Assembly: GCF_000620665.1 (NCBI RefSeq)
Contig: NZ_KK211162.1
Coordinates: 517,764-581,763 of the forward strand
Length of the DNA stretch: 64,000 nt
Direction of reading: 5' to 3'
Source of the DNA: Sphingomonas sp. URHD0057
GTDB lineage: Bacteria > Pseudomonadota > Alphaproteobacteria > Sphingomonadales > Sphingomonadaceae
A program made the position numbers and the translations under genes. Position 1 is the stretch's first letter; every line of letters begins with the position of its first letter. This document shows, piece by piece, positions 32,665 to 41,284 of this stretch. The notes beneath the pieces were generated by a model. That model did not search any database, was not told the DNA's origin, and was given only the letters and a program-made list of their open reading frames with translations.

Positions 32665-34728
32665 TTACCAGATACGCGCGCGCTTTTCCGGCGGGACATA
32701 CATCGCGTCGCCGGCCTTGACGCCGAACGCCGCGTACCAGGCGTCGATATTCCGGACGACTCCGTTGACGCGATACTTGCGATAGCTGTGCGGGTCGCTG
32801 GTGGTGAGGTTGCGGATCGCTTCCGGCGTCATCTTGCCGGCCCAGGCCTGCGCCCAACCCATGAACACCCGCTGGTCGCCGGTCATCCCGTCGACGACCG
32901 GCGCCTTCGCTCCGTGAAGCGAGGCATGATACGCGTCGAGCCCCATCGTCAGCCCGCCAAGGTCGGCGATGTTCTCGCCCATCGTGAGCTCGGGCTTGAT
33001 GTGCACTCCGGGCACCGGCTCGAACTGGGCGTATTGATCGCCGAGGATCTTGGCGCGGCGCTTGAACTCGGCGGCGTCCTTGGGCGTCCACCAATCGCGG
33101 AGCGCGCCGGCGGCATCGATCGTCCGGCCCGAATCGTCGAAGCCGTGCGTCAGTTCGTGGCCGATGACGCCGCCGATCCCGCCGTAATTGTAGGCTGGGT
33201 CGGCGTTGGCATCGAACATCGGCGCTTGCAGGATCCCCGCCGGGAAGACGATGTCGCGCAGCGATCCGTTGTACGCGTCGTTGGTTTGCGGGGTCATGCC
33301 CCAGTCGCCCTTGTCGACCGGCTCTTTGCTGCGGTCGACATAGAACTGCCAGTCGGCCGCGGCGGAGCGGCGGACGTTGCCGACCACATCGTCGCGCCGG
33401 ATAACGAGCTTCGAATAGTCGCGCGGCGTATCGGGATAGCCGACCTTGATCGTGTATGTGTCGAGCTTCTTCAGCGCCTCGGCCCGCGTCGCCGGTCCCA
33501 TCCAGTCGAGATGCTCGATGCGGTTGCGGTAAGCGGCCTTGATGTCCTGGACGAGCGCTTCGATCCGCTGCTTGGTCTCGGCCGGGAAATAGCGCCCGGC
33601 ATAAAGCTCTCCGACCCCCCAGTTGAAGGTGCCGAAGCAGCTCGCGGGGTCGACGCCGCAATCGCCGCCGGCAACCGCACGCATGCCGCGCTTCCACCGC
33701 GGCGCCATCTGCGCCTGCCCGAGCAGGGTCTTGTCGCGAAAATTGAACCGGGCCTCCTCGAATGCCTTCGGAAGATAGGGCGCGGCCGCATCGGCAACGC
33801 GAAACGCCATCCACGCCTTCAATGTATCGAGCGGAGTCGCGGCGTAAGTCGCGGCGAGCTTGGTCAAGGCGTCGGGCTGGCCGACGATCAGCCGGTCGCG
33901 GTCCCCGAGCTCGGCATTGGCGAGCAGCGCGGCCCAATCCACGCCGGGGGCAAGCGCGGCCAGCTCTGCCGGCGCATGCGGGTTATATTGCGTCGTCAGG
34001 TCGCGCAGCCGGGCCTTGTCCCAGCTGTCCTCGGCGAGCCGGGTTTCGAACGCGATCGCCTGCGCCGCGGCGTTGGCCGGACCCTGCCAGCCGATCAGGG
34101 TCAGCAACTGCGTCGCATAGTCGGCGTAAGCCTGGCGCTGCGCCGCAAACTCCGGCTTCAGATAATAATCGCGGTCGGGCAGGCCGAGGCCCGACTGGTT
34201 GACATAGATGGCGTAGCGTTCGGGCGCCTTGAGGTCGCTGTCGACGAACGGCGCGGCAATCGCCGGATAGAAGTCGTAGGCCGATTGGCCCATCAGCGCG
34301 GCGAGCAGGGCTGGGCTCGTGGCCGAGCGAATGGCGTCGAGCTCGGGAGCGATGGCAGCGATGCCGGTCCGCTCGATCTGCGGCTCGTCGAGGAACGAAT
34401 AATAGAAAGCGCCCGCCTTGCCGCGATTGTCGGCCGGCTGCTCGCCGACGTCCTTCGACGCTTCCTGCAGCAGCTGGTGAAGGTTCGCTTCCATGCGATC
34501 GGTCATTTCGAAGCGCCGCGACACCGTCGGACGGTCGGCCGGGATTGCCGAGCGGTCGAGATATTTGCCGTTCGCATATTGGAAGAAATCGTCGCCCGGT
34601 TTGACCGATTGGTCGATCGAGGTCAGGTCGAACCCGGAGGGCGGGTAATAAGGAGCAGTGCTTTGCGCCGAAGCCGAACCGGCGAAAGCGGTCGCGACCA
34701 GCAGCGCGGCGACCAAGCGATTTTTCAT
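32665..34728 (-). CDS. Exported M13 family metallopeptidase (neprilysin-like), copy 1
   Basis: The 687-residue protein has a signal peptide (MKNRLVAALLVATAFAGSASA). The zinc site HELTH is near residue 524 (VIGHELTHGFDDSG), with the third ligand in ENIADLGGL and the C-terminal MYVPPEKRARIW typical of M13. The N-terminal opening QSVKPGDDFFQYANGKYLD is the bacterial PepO-like start. The enzyme should be periplasmic and cleave short peptides on the N-side of hydrophobic residues. A second M13 gene occurs at 41259, so the window has two paralogues. Confidence 0.95.
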   Translation of the reverse strand: MKNRLVAALLVATAFAGSASAQSTAPYYPPSGFDLTSIDQSVKPGDDFFQYANGKYLDRSAIPADRPTVSRRFEMTDRMEANLHQLLQEASKDVGEQPADNRGKAGAFYYSFLDEPQIERTGIAAIAPELDAIRSATSPALLAALMGQSAYDFYPAIAAPFVDSDLKAPERYAIYVNQSGLGLPDRDYYLKPEFAAQRQAYADYATQLLTLIGWQGPANAAAQAIAFETRLAEDSWDKARLRDLTTQYNPHAPAELAALAPGVDWAALLANAELGDRDRLIVGQPDALTKLAATYAATPLDTLKAWMAFRVADAAAPYLPKAFEEARFNFRDKTLLGQAQMAPRWKRGMRAVAGGDCGVDPASCFGTFNWGVGELYAGRYFPAETKQRIEALVQDIKAAYRNRIEHLDWMGPATRAEALKKLDTYTIKVGYPDTPRDYSKLVIRRDDVVGNVRRSAAADWQFYVDRSKEPVDKGDWGMTPQTNDAYNGSLRDIVFPAGILQAPMFDANADPAYNYGGIGGVIGHELTHGFDDSGRTIDAAGALRDWWTPKDAAEFKRRAKILGDQYAQFEPVPGVHIKPELTMGENIADLGGLTMGLDAYHASLHGAKAPVVDGMTGDQRVFMGWAQAWAGKMTPEAIRNLTTSDPHSYRKYRVNGVVRNIDAWYAAFGVKAGDAMYVPPEKRARIW

Positions 34729-34883
34729 GTTGTATTCCCCACTCGAACGAGAACCGGATCGTTACCGTGCTCAAAGGCGGGCGCAATCGCTCATTCGACG
34801 AATGGCGGTGGTGGGGCGGCGCCTCTTCCTTCGCGCGCGATGGCGGCTATAAGCCCGCCTTCTCCCGCACATGCGGCCGCTGC

Positions 34884-34958
34884 TGGGGCGTCGCCAAGTG
34901 GTAAGGCACCGGTTTTTGGTACCGGCATTCGCAGGTTCGAATCCTGCCGCCCCAGCCA
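34884..34958 (+). tRNA. tRNA-Gln (anticodon TTG)
   Basis: The full cloverleaf has acceptor TGGGGCG/CGCCCCA, the anticodon stem GCACCGG-type loop containing TTTTGGT with anticodon TTG, and the T-arm GCAGGTTCGAATCCTGC. The discriminator is G and CCA is encoded at 34956-34958. Confidence 0.95.
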
Positions 34959-34995
34959 GCGCTGAGCTCACTCACTCGCAGCCCGTTCCGCACTT

Positions 34996-36195
34996 TCATT
35001 CCGCAGCTTGGGGCCGCTCCCGGCCGACGATCCGATCGAAGCTGTCGGGGTCGGAATCGGCTTCGGTTCCGATCAGCAGGATTGCCGCATCGCGATCGAG
35101 TGCGAGCTGCTCACGGGCCGCTTCCGAGCCCGCCGCGGCGAGCAAACCTGCCAGTCCGGCAGCGCCGGATTCACCCGCGACGATGGATGGATCGCTCCCG
35201 GAGGGCCGGTAAAGGCGCCGCATTGCAGCCTTTGCGTCACTGTCGGCGACCGTGACGAAGGCGTCTGCCGCCGTCTCGAGAATTTGCCAGGCGAGCATGG
35301 AGACTTCACCGCAAGCGAGGCCGGCCATGATGGTCGGATGATCGCCTTCGACCACGACCGCGCGTCCCGCTTCGGCGCTCCGATAGAGACAGTTCGCGGC
35401 TTCTGCCTCGACCACGATCACCCGCGGGCGACCGGGACCGAGGCGTTGCCAGAGGTGCCCCGCGACGGCCGCCGCGAGCGCTCCGACTCCCGCCTGCACG
35501 AACACGTGCGTCGGCCGGACCGCTGGGTCGGCGAGGGCCTCGTCGAGCATCAACGTATAGCCTTGCATCACGTCCGCGGGAGTCTCGACGTAACCGTCGT
35601 AGCTCGTGTCCGAAATGATCAGGAATCCGTTCTCGTCGGCGTCGGCGCGCGCGGCGCGAACCGAATCGTCGTAATTTCCCGGCACTCGGACAATCTCCGC
35701 CCCAAGGTCGCGGATCGCGGCCTCCCGGACCGCGTTGACGTTCCGATGCAGGTAGATGCGCGATCGCGCGCCATACATCCGGGCGCCCCAGGCGACCGAC
35801 TTGCCGTGGTTTCCATCGGTCGCGGTGGCAAGCGTCAGGCCCGATACCACGCCGGCGAAGCGGCCCGCGCGAATTTCGTCAAGCGTAGTGGCGGGCGAAG
35901 CGAGGCCGAGCTCGCGAAGGCGGCGAAGGATTGCGAGGCCAGCCGCGTAGGCTCCGCCGAGCGCCTTGAAGCTGCCGAGCCCGAAGCGCGATCCCTCATC
36001 CTTGAACCAGATCGCGCCGAGGCCGAGCGCATCGGCAAGGCCGCTCAGCCTGACCAGCGGCGTCGGCGCGTAGCCGGGCCAGGCTTGCATTTCGCGGCGC
36101 GCCAGCTCCGCTCTGCGCAGCGAAAGATGGGGATCGATCCACGCGGGAGCGGGAAGGTCGCGGGCAGCGGCGTTGGAGTTCAAGTGAATGCGCAC
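34996..36195 (-). CDS. Diaminopropionate ammonia-lyase-like PLP enzyme
   Basis: This fold-type II PLP enzyme has about 399 residues. The PLP Lys is in GSFKALGGAYA, the substrate loop in ATDGNHGKSVAWGA, and the conserved HRNVNAVREAAIRDLGAEI and QAGVGALAAAVAGHL segments match diaminopropionate ammonia-lyase (YgeX/DpaL). It converts 2,3-diaminopropionate to pyruvate and ammonia. The start is uncertain: an AGGAGG lies at 36208-36213, GTG 36195 is 13 bases beyond it, and GTG 36225 would place AGGAGG inside the gene. Confidence 0.87.
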   Translation of the reverse strand: MRIHLNSNAAARDLPAPAWIDPHLSLRRAELARREMQAWPGYAPTPLVRLSGLADALGLGAIWFKDEGSRFGLGSFKALGGAYAAGLAILRRLRELGLASPATTLDEIRAGRFAGVVSGLTLATATDGNHGKSVAWGARMYGARSRIYLHRNVNAVREAAIRDLGAEIVRVPGNYDDSVRAARADADENGFLIISDTSYDGYVETPADVMQGYTLMLDEALADPAVRPTHVFVQAGVGALAAAVAGHLWQRLGPGRPRVIVVEAEAANCLYRSAEAGRAVVVEGDHPTIMAGLACGEVSMLAWQILETAADAFVTVADSDAKAAMRRLYRPSGSDPSIVAGESGAAGLAGLLAAAGSEAAREQLALDRDAAILLIGTEADSDPDSFDRIVGRERPQAAE

Positions 36196-36368
36196 CGGGT
36201 TCAGCAAGCCTCCTAATCCGCGCACCCAGGCGGCGCGCTTGATGGGGTTAGACCGCCGAGAAGCGCCTTTCCCGTGATTTCTTTCGCCACCGAAGCGTAA
36301 CGGATAGGGTGGCGCCGCTTGTCTCAGGCATCATAACGCCGTGCGGCAAGCGGAGGCGACTGCCCGAA

Positions 36369-36938
36369 ATGGTCGAGGACGCAATACTCAAGGCCTGGTT
36401 CTGCGACGAGATCCTCCCGCTCGAACGCGCCCTGACGCACTTCATTCGGCGCAATTGGAGGACGACTTCGGAGGTGACCGATCTCAGGCAGGACATCTAT
36501 GAGCGGATCCTGATCGGCGCTCGCTCCGGCGTTCCCCTGAATGCGCGGCATTATTTGTTCACCGTCGCGCGCAACCATCTCATCAATTGCGCGAAGCGGG
36601 CGCAGGTCGTGTCGTTCGAGCTCGTCGCCGACATGGCCGTGGTCGAGCATCGCTTTGAAATGCGGTCCACGGAAACTCAGCTCAGCGCCCGCGATGAGCT
36701 TCGTCGCGCCGAGGCCGGCTTCGGGAAGCTTCCGCCCAGATGCCGTCAAGTCGTGATGCTGCGGAAGCTCGAGGGGCTATCGACGCGCGAGACCGCGGAA
36801 CGCCTCGGGATCAGTGTCCACACCGTTGAAAAGCAGCTGACCCAGGGAATGCGCGCACTCACCGATCACATGCTTGGAGGGTCCGGAAAAGTCGCCCGTC
36901 GCGCGTTGTTCGGCGTTCGCAAGGCGAAGTCGCAATGA
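36369..36938 (+). CDS. ECF sigma factor (FecI-like)
   Basis: I place the start at ATG 36369 (MVEDAILKAWFCDEILPLER), though GTG 36309 is open too. Region 2 spans about residues 20-85 (LRQDIYERIL, HYLFTVARNHLIN). Region 4 carries LPPRCRQVVMLRKLEGLSTRETAERLGISVHTVEKQL. It begins a FecI-FecR-TonB receptor set and overlaps fecR by ATGA. By the Fec paradigm, ligand binding to the receptor releases FecR's grip on this sigma factor, which then transcribes the receptor operon. Confidence 0.92.
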   Translation: MVEDAILKAWFCDEILPLERALTHFIRRNWRTTSEVTDLRQDIYERILIGARSGVPLNARHYLFTVARNHLINCAKRAQVVSFELVADMAVVEHRFEMRSTETQLSARDELRRAEAGFGKLPPRCRQVVMLRKLEGLSTRETAERLGISVHTVEKQLTQGMRALTDHMLGGSGKVARRALFGVRKAKSQ

Positions 36939-37906
36939 GCCGCGCGCGGGAAATCGAGCTACGAGCGGCCGATTGGCTGATGCGGTCCGAGCAGCCCAGT
37001 TGGTGCGAGGAGGAGCAAAGGCTGCTCGACGATTGGCTGGCCGAGTCCGAGGCTCACAAAGCGGCTTTTTGGAGGCTCGAGCACGGCTGGCGCGGCGCCG
37101 ACCGAATTTGCGCGCTTGGCTCGGCGCAGGCACTCGCCCATCCGAGGTTCGAGCTGCGAAATTGGTGGCGGCCGGTGGCCGCAGCCGCCTCCGTCCTGTT
37201 GGTCTTCACGACGATCGTCGTGGTAGGCCGGGGAACGCCTTGGACCCCGCGGGATACGGCGAGCGTCGCGTCGTTCGAGACGAAAGTGGGAGGTCACCGG
37301 ATTATCGGGCTCGCCGACGGAAGCAAGATCGAGCTGAACACGGCAACCGTCATCCGGACCCAAGTCGACGGTTCGCAGCGCAGGGTCTGGCTCGATCGCG
37401 GCGAGGCCTATTTCGAGGTCGCGAAGATGCCTGGGCAAGCGTTCGTGGTGTTCGCGGGGCCGCGGACTGTCACCGTCCTCGGGACCAAGTTTGTCGTCCG
37501 CCGGTCCGGGCCGAAGGTCTTCGTCTCTGTCGTGGAAGGCCGCGTCCGGATCGATGAAGCCGGACCGGTTTCAGCCTCGCGCTCGACGACGATCACCACC
37601 GGCGACACCGCGGTCGGTGAGGGTTCGATGACGCTGGTCAAGGCGGACTCCGAGCAGAATGTGGAGGAGGAGCTCGCGTGGCGCAGCGGCCGGCTGCAAT
37701 TCAATTCGACCACGCTTTCGAACGCGGCCGCGGAGTTCAACCGCTACAACCGCAAGGAATTGATGATCGAGTATGCGCGCACGGGCGACATCCGAATTGG
37801 CGGAAGCTTCGACGCGAGAAACGTCGAGGCCTTCGCGAGGCTGCTGGACGATGCCTACGGCCTCAAGGTTCGTTCAACCCCGGACAAAATTTTCGTGTCG
37901 GGCTGA
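36935..37906 (+). CDS. FecR family anti-sigma factor / signal transducer
   Basis: The 323-residue protein has a cytoplasmic DUF4880 sigma-binding start (RAADWLMRSEQPSWCEEEQ, LDDWLAESEAHKAAFWRLE). One membrane segment near residue 80 follows (PVAAAASVLLVFTTIVVV), then the periplasmic FecR domain (GGHRIIGLADGSKIELNTAT, ARTVRV-type GPRTVTVLGTKFVVR). The C-terminal STN-like interacting region (FNRYNRKELMIEY) would contact the receptor's signalling domain. It sits between its sigma factor and receptor as in other cell-surface-signalling systems. Confidence 0.93.
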   Translation: MSRAREIELRAADWLMRSEQPSWCEEEQRLLDDWLAESEAHKAAFWRLEHGWRGADRICALGSAQALAHPRFELRNWWRPVAAAASVLLVFTTIVVVGRGTPWTPRDTASVASFETKVGGHRIIGLADGSKIELNTATVIRTQVDGSQRRVWLDRGEAYFEVAKMPGQAFVVFAGPRTVTVLGTKFVVRRSGPKVFVSVVEGRVRIDEAGPVSASRSTTITTGDTAVGEGSMTLVKADSEQNVEEELAWRSGRLQFNSTTLSNAAAEFNRYNRKELMIEYARTGDIRIGGSFDARNVEAFARLLDDAYGLKVRSTPDKIFVSG

Positions 37907-37975
37907 TCGCACATTACGGCTTTGCTCTGACCGAGTGTCCAAGAGAGGAGAAATCGTCGGCGGGAGGGGAAGCCG

Positions 37976-40900
37976 GTGCACGACAGAAAAATTTGGTTCG
38001 CCGCCTTCGTCGCGCCGGCGCTGATTGCAGCCGCGGCACCGGCGCAAGCACAGGTGCGAACCTTCAATATTTCTCCAGGAAGCCTGAAGACCGCGCTCGA
38101 CACCTATGCCCGTCAGTCGGGCCGGCAGCTCATTTATCGCGTTGATGACGTGCGCCAGGCGCAGAGCCAGGGCGCGACAGGACGTCTCGACGCCGATGCC
38201 GCGCTCCAGGCGCTGCTATCGGGCAGCGGGTTCAGCTCTCGGGTGGATGCTTCGGGGGCGATCGCGATCGTTCGCGCCCAAGGAGCCGACGCCCGCCCTT
38301 TGGACCAAGGCCTTCCCATCGCGGCCGCAAGCGCCGCGACTGACGCGGCCTCGATCGTGGTCACGGGCTCGCGCGTGCGGCGGCCCAACGACGAGTCCCC
38401 GACCCCGATCACCTCCGTCGCCGGGGAGGAGTTCTTTCGCACCGGACGAACGTCGATCGGCGAAACGCTGAATGATTTGCCGTCGATGCGAAGCACCGTG
38501 TCGCAGTCCAATTCGACCCGCATCGGCGGCGGCGCCGGCCTCAACATGCTCGACCTGCGCGGATTGGGCATCGACCGCACGCTCGTCCTTCAGAACGGCC
38601 GCCGACACATCCCGGGCGGACCGTTCACGACCGCGGTCGACGTGGACACGATCCCGACCGACCTGATCGACCGGGTCGACATCGTCACTGGCGGCAGCTC
38701 CGCCGTCTACGGCTCCGACGCGGTCGCTGGCGTCGTCAACTTCATCCTGAAGCGCGATTACGACGGAATCCAGGTCCGCGGGCAAGGCGGCATCAGCAAG
38801 CATGGCGACGCCGGTCAGCAATATCTCAGCGCGCTCGCGGGAAAGAATTTCGCCGATGGGCGGGGCAATATCGCCGCCAATCTCGAATATTCGCACCAGG
38901 ATGACTGGTACGCGTCCGACCGGCCCGCCTACCGCAACCTGAGCTTCTACCTGCAGACCGATTTCGACGAGCCCGGCGATCCGAACGGCAGCGACGGCAT
39001 TCCCGACCGCACATTGTTTCGCGACATCCGCTACATCGGCTTCAGCAACGGCGGCCAGTACATCGTCTTCGAACCCGGGCCTGACGGCAACGTCCCGGCG
39101 TACAATTTCCAATCCAACGGCAATCTGCTGCTCCAGACCGGCGATCGCGCCGGCCTTCCGCCTTTCGCTTTCTACAACGGTGGCAACGGCTCCAATCTGC
39201 TGGAAGGCAAGCTGCTGGGCTATTCGCCCGACGTCCACCGCTACAATTTCAATCTGCTCGCCCATTTCACGGTTAGCGACGCTTTCGAGCCCTTCGTCGA
39301 AGCGAAATATGTGCGCGTCGATGCTTTCGGCAGCTCGCTCGGCTCCTTCTTCAGCGCCGGCTTGTGGGGCCCGCGCGAGACCTACAGCACCGACAATCCG
39401 TTTCTGACCGATCAGGCGCGCGGCTTCATCCGGCAGACGCTCGGCCTTGCCCCGGGAGAGGAGAGTCCCTTCTTCTTCGGCCGCAACTTCGCCGACCTAG
39501 GGGCGGTGGTCCAGAACGACCGTCGCCAGACCTACCGGCTGGTGGGTGGCGTCCGCGGCACCTTCAACGGCGATTGGGCCTATGAGCTGTCCGGGAATGC
39601 CGGGCGTGTCACCACACGCACAACCGACACCGGCAACGTCAATATCCAGCGCTACCTGCTTGCAATCGACGCGGTCCGCGACCCGGTATCGGGCCAGATC
39701 GTCTGCCGCTCAAAGATCGATCCGTCGGCGGCGGTGGCTTACGAATTCGCTGAAAATCCGGAATTCGCTCAGGGCGAGCTCGCGCAGGACGTCGCCCAGT
39801 GCGTTCCACTCAATCCCTTCGGCGAAGGCAATATCTCGCAAGGGGCGAAGGATTATATTCTCGCGACGACCCAATCGCGCGCGCGCATCACCCAGTTCGT
39901 TGCCAATGGTTATTTGACCGGCGACAGCAGCCAATGGTTCGAGCTTCCGGGCGGACCCGTCGGCTTCGTCGTCGGCGGCGAGTACCGTCGCGAAACATTC
40001 CGTGACCTTCAGGATAAGCTGCTCCAGTCGGGAATTACCTTCAACACGCCGGCGCCGCCGTTCGAACCGCCGGCGTTCGCAGTTAAGGAGCTGTTCGGCG
40101 AGCTTCGCGTGCCGATCCTGGCGAAGCGGCCGTTCTTCGAGGAACTGACGTTGAACGGCGCCGGTCGTCTCGCCGATTACAAGGGCAAGACGGGCTCGGT
40201 GTTCGCGTGGAACGCCGGGGTCGAGTGGGCGCCGGTCCGCGACCTCCGCTTCAGGGTCAACCAGTCACGCGCCGTGCGCGCTCCCAACCTCGTCGAAATC
40301 TACCAGCCACTTGGTCAGAACTTCGTCAACGAGGGACTGACCGAGGATCCGTGCTCCCGCCACAATATCGCCTCCGGTTCTGCGAACCGGGCGGCGAACT
40401 GCCGTGCCGCCGGAGTTCCGGCGGACTTCGACTTCACCTACATCTCGTCCTTCCCGTACCTTTCGGGCGGCAACCCGGACCTTCGCGCCGAAACGTCCGA
40501 CTCCCTGACCATCGGTGCCGTCGCGCAGCCGCGGTTCGTCCCCGGCCTTTCGCTCTCGGTCGACTATTACGACATCAAGGTGCGGGACGTGATCACGACG
40601 CCAAGCGTCCAGGCAATCCTCAATTCCTGTTACGACGCGGCCAACATCGACAACCAGTTCTGCGCTCTCTTCCAGCGCAACACGACGGGCGCGACCCTCC
40701 CGACCGACGAAATTCCCGGGCAGATCATCAACAACAGCTTGCGCCTGGTGCCGCTGAACTATGCCGCGCTGAAGGTGCGGGGCATCGACGTCGAAGCTCA
40801 TTACCGGCGCAAGGTCCCTGGCTTGGCGCTGCTCGACACGCGGCTGGTCTACACCCGGGTTCTTCAAAACGATTCCTTCCTCAACCCGGAGGACCCGCAC

Positions 40901-41284
40901 CGGGCGGACCAAAATCTGCTGGAGCTCGGCAATCCCAAGAATGCGTTCAATTGGGACCTGAACCTCAAGCGCGGCCCCGTCACGCTCGGCTATCGCATGC
41001 GATACATCGGCAAGATGTCGCCCGGAGCGATCGAGAACATCGTCTCGATCCAGGGCCGCCCACCCGAGGATGCGGATGCCTATCCGATCCGATATTTCCG
41101 GCCGGCGTGGTACCATAACATCCACCTCGGCTTCGATGTCGGCCGCCGCTACAATTTCTATGTCGGCATCGACAATCTGACCAATCGACTGCCGCCGCCG
41201 TCGATCAGCGGCGTCTCCGACGAGGGCAGCATCTACGATAGCATCGGCCGCTTCTTCTATGCGGGCGCAGTTGCGCGGTTTTGA
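37976..41284 (+). CDS. TonB-dependent receptor with N-terminal STN signalling domain
   Basis: The 1102-residue protein starts at GTG 37976 with a signal peptide (LIAAAAPAQAQ). An STN domain follows at about residues 25-100 (FNISPGSLKTALDTYARQSG, GRLDADAALQALLSGSG), then the plug (IVVTGSRVRRPNDESPTPIT, IGETLNDLPSMRS, GSSAVYGSDAVAGVVNF). The 22-strand barrel ends in the aromatic terminus FYAGAVARF. STN with adjacent FecIR means ligand-induced gene control. No TonB/ExbBD is present in the window. The ligand is unknown, but peptidase and aminoacylase genes downstream suggest a peptide-like compound. Confidence 0.94.
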   Translation: MHDRKIWFAAFVAPALIAAAAPAQAQVRTFNISPGSLKTALDTYARQSGRQLIYRVDDVRQAQSQGATGRLDADAALQALLSGSGFSSRVDASGAIAIVRAQGADARPLDQGLPIAAASAATDAASIVVTGSRVRRPNDESPTPITSVAGEEFFRTGRTSIGETLNDLPSMRSTVSQSNSTRIGGGAGLNMLDLRGLGIDRTLVLQNGRRHIPGGPFTTAVDVDTIPTDLIDRVDIVTGGSSAVYGSDAVAGVVNFILKRDYDGIQVRGQGGISKHGDAGQQYLSALAGKNFADGRGNIAANLEYSHQDDWYASDRPAYRNLSFYLQTDFDEPGDPNGSDGIPDRTLFRDIRYIGFSNGGQYIVFEPGPDGNVPAYNFQSNGNLLLQTGDRAGLPPFAFYNGGNGSNLLEGKLLGYSPDVHRYNFNLLAHFTVSDAFEPFVEAKYVRVDAFGSSLGSFFSAGLWGPRETYSTDNPFLTDQARGFIRQTLGLAPGEESPFFFGRNFADLGAVVQNDRRQTYRLVGGVRGTFNGDWAYELSGNAGRVTTRTTDTGNVNIQRYLLAIDAVRDPVSGQIVCRSKIDPSAAVAYEFAENPEFAQGELAQDVAQCVPLNPFGEGNISQGAKDYILATTQSRARITQFVANGYLTGDSSQWFELPGGPVGFVVGGEYRRETFRDLQDKLLQSGITFNTPAPPFEPPAFAVKELFGELRVPILAKRPFFEELTLNGAGRLADYKGKTGSVFAWNAGVEWAPVRDLRFRVNQSRAVRAPNLVEIYQPLGQNFVNEGLTEDPCSRHNIASGSANRAANCRAAGVPADFDFTYISSFPYLSGGNPDLRAETSDSLTIGAVAQPRFVPGLSLSVDYYDIKVRDVITTPSVQAILNSCYDAANIDNQFCALFQRNTTGATLPTDEIPGQIINNSLRLVPLNYAALKVRGIDVEAHYRRKVPGLALLDTRLVYTRVLQNDSFLNPEDPHRADQNLLELGNPKNAFNWDLNLKRGPVTLGYRMRYIGKMSPGAIENIVSIQGRPPEDADAYPIRYFRPAWYHNIHLGFDVGRRYNFYVGIDNLTNRLPPPSISGVSDEGSIYDSIGRFFYAGAVARF

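Noticed and set aside
31289-34965. Very long open frames overlapping ilvE and the first M13 peptidase gene on both strands
   Set aside because: Arg/Gly/Ala-rich translations without family motifs. The M13, DOPA-dioxygenase-like and ilvE genes on the competing frames carry full catalytic motifs.
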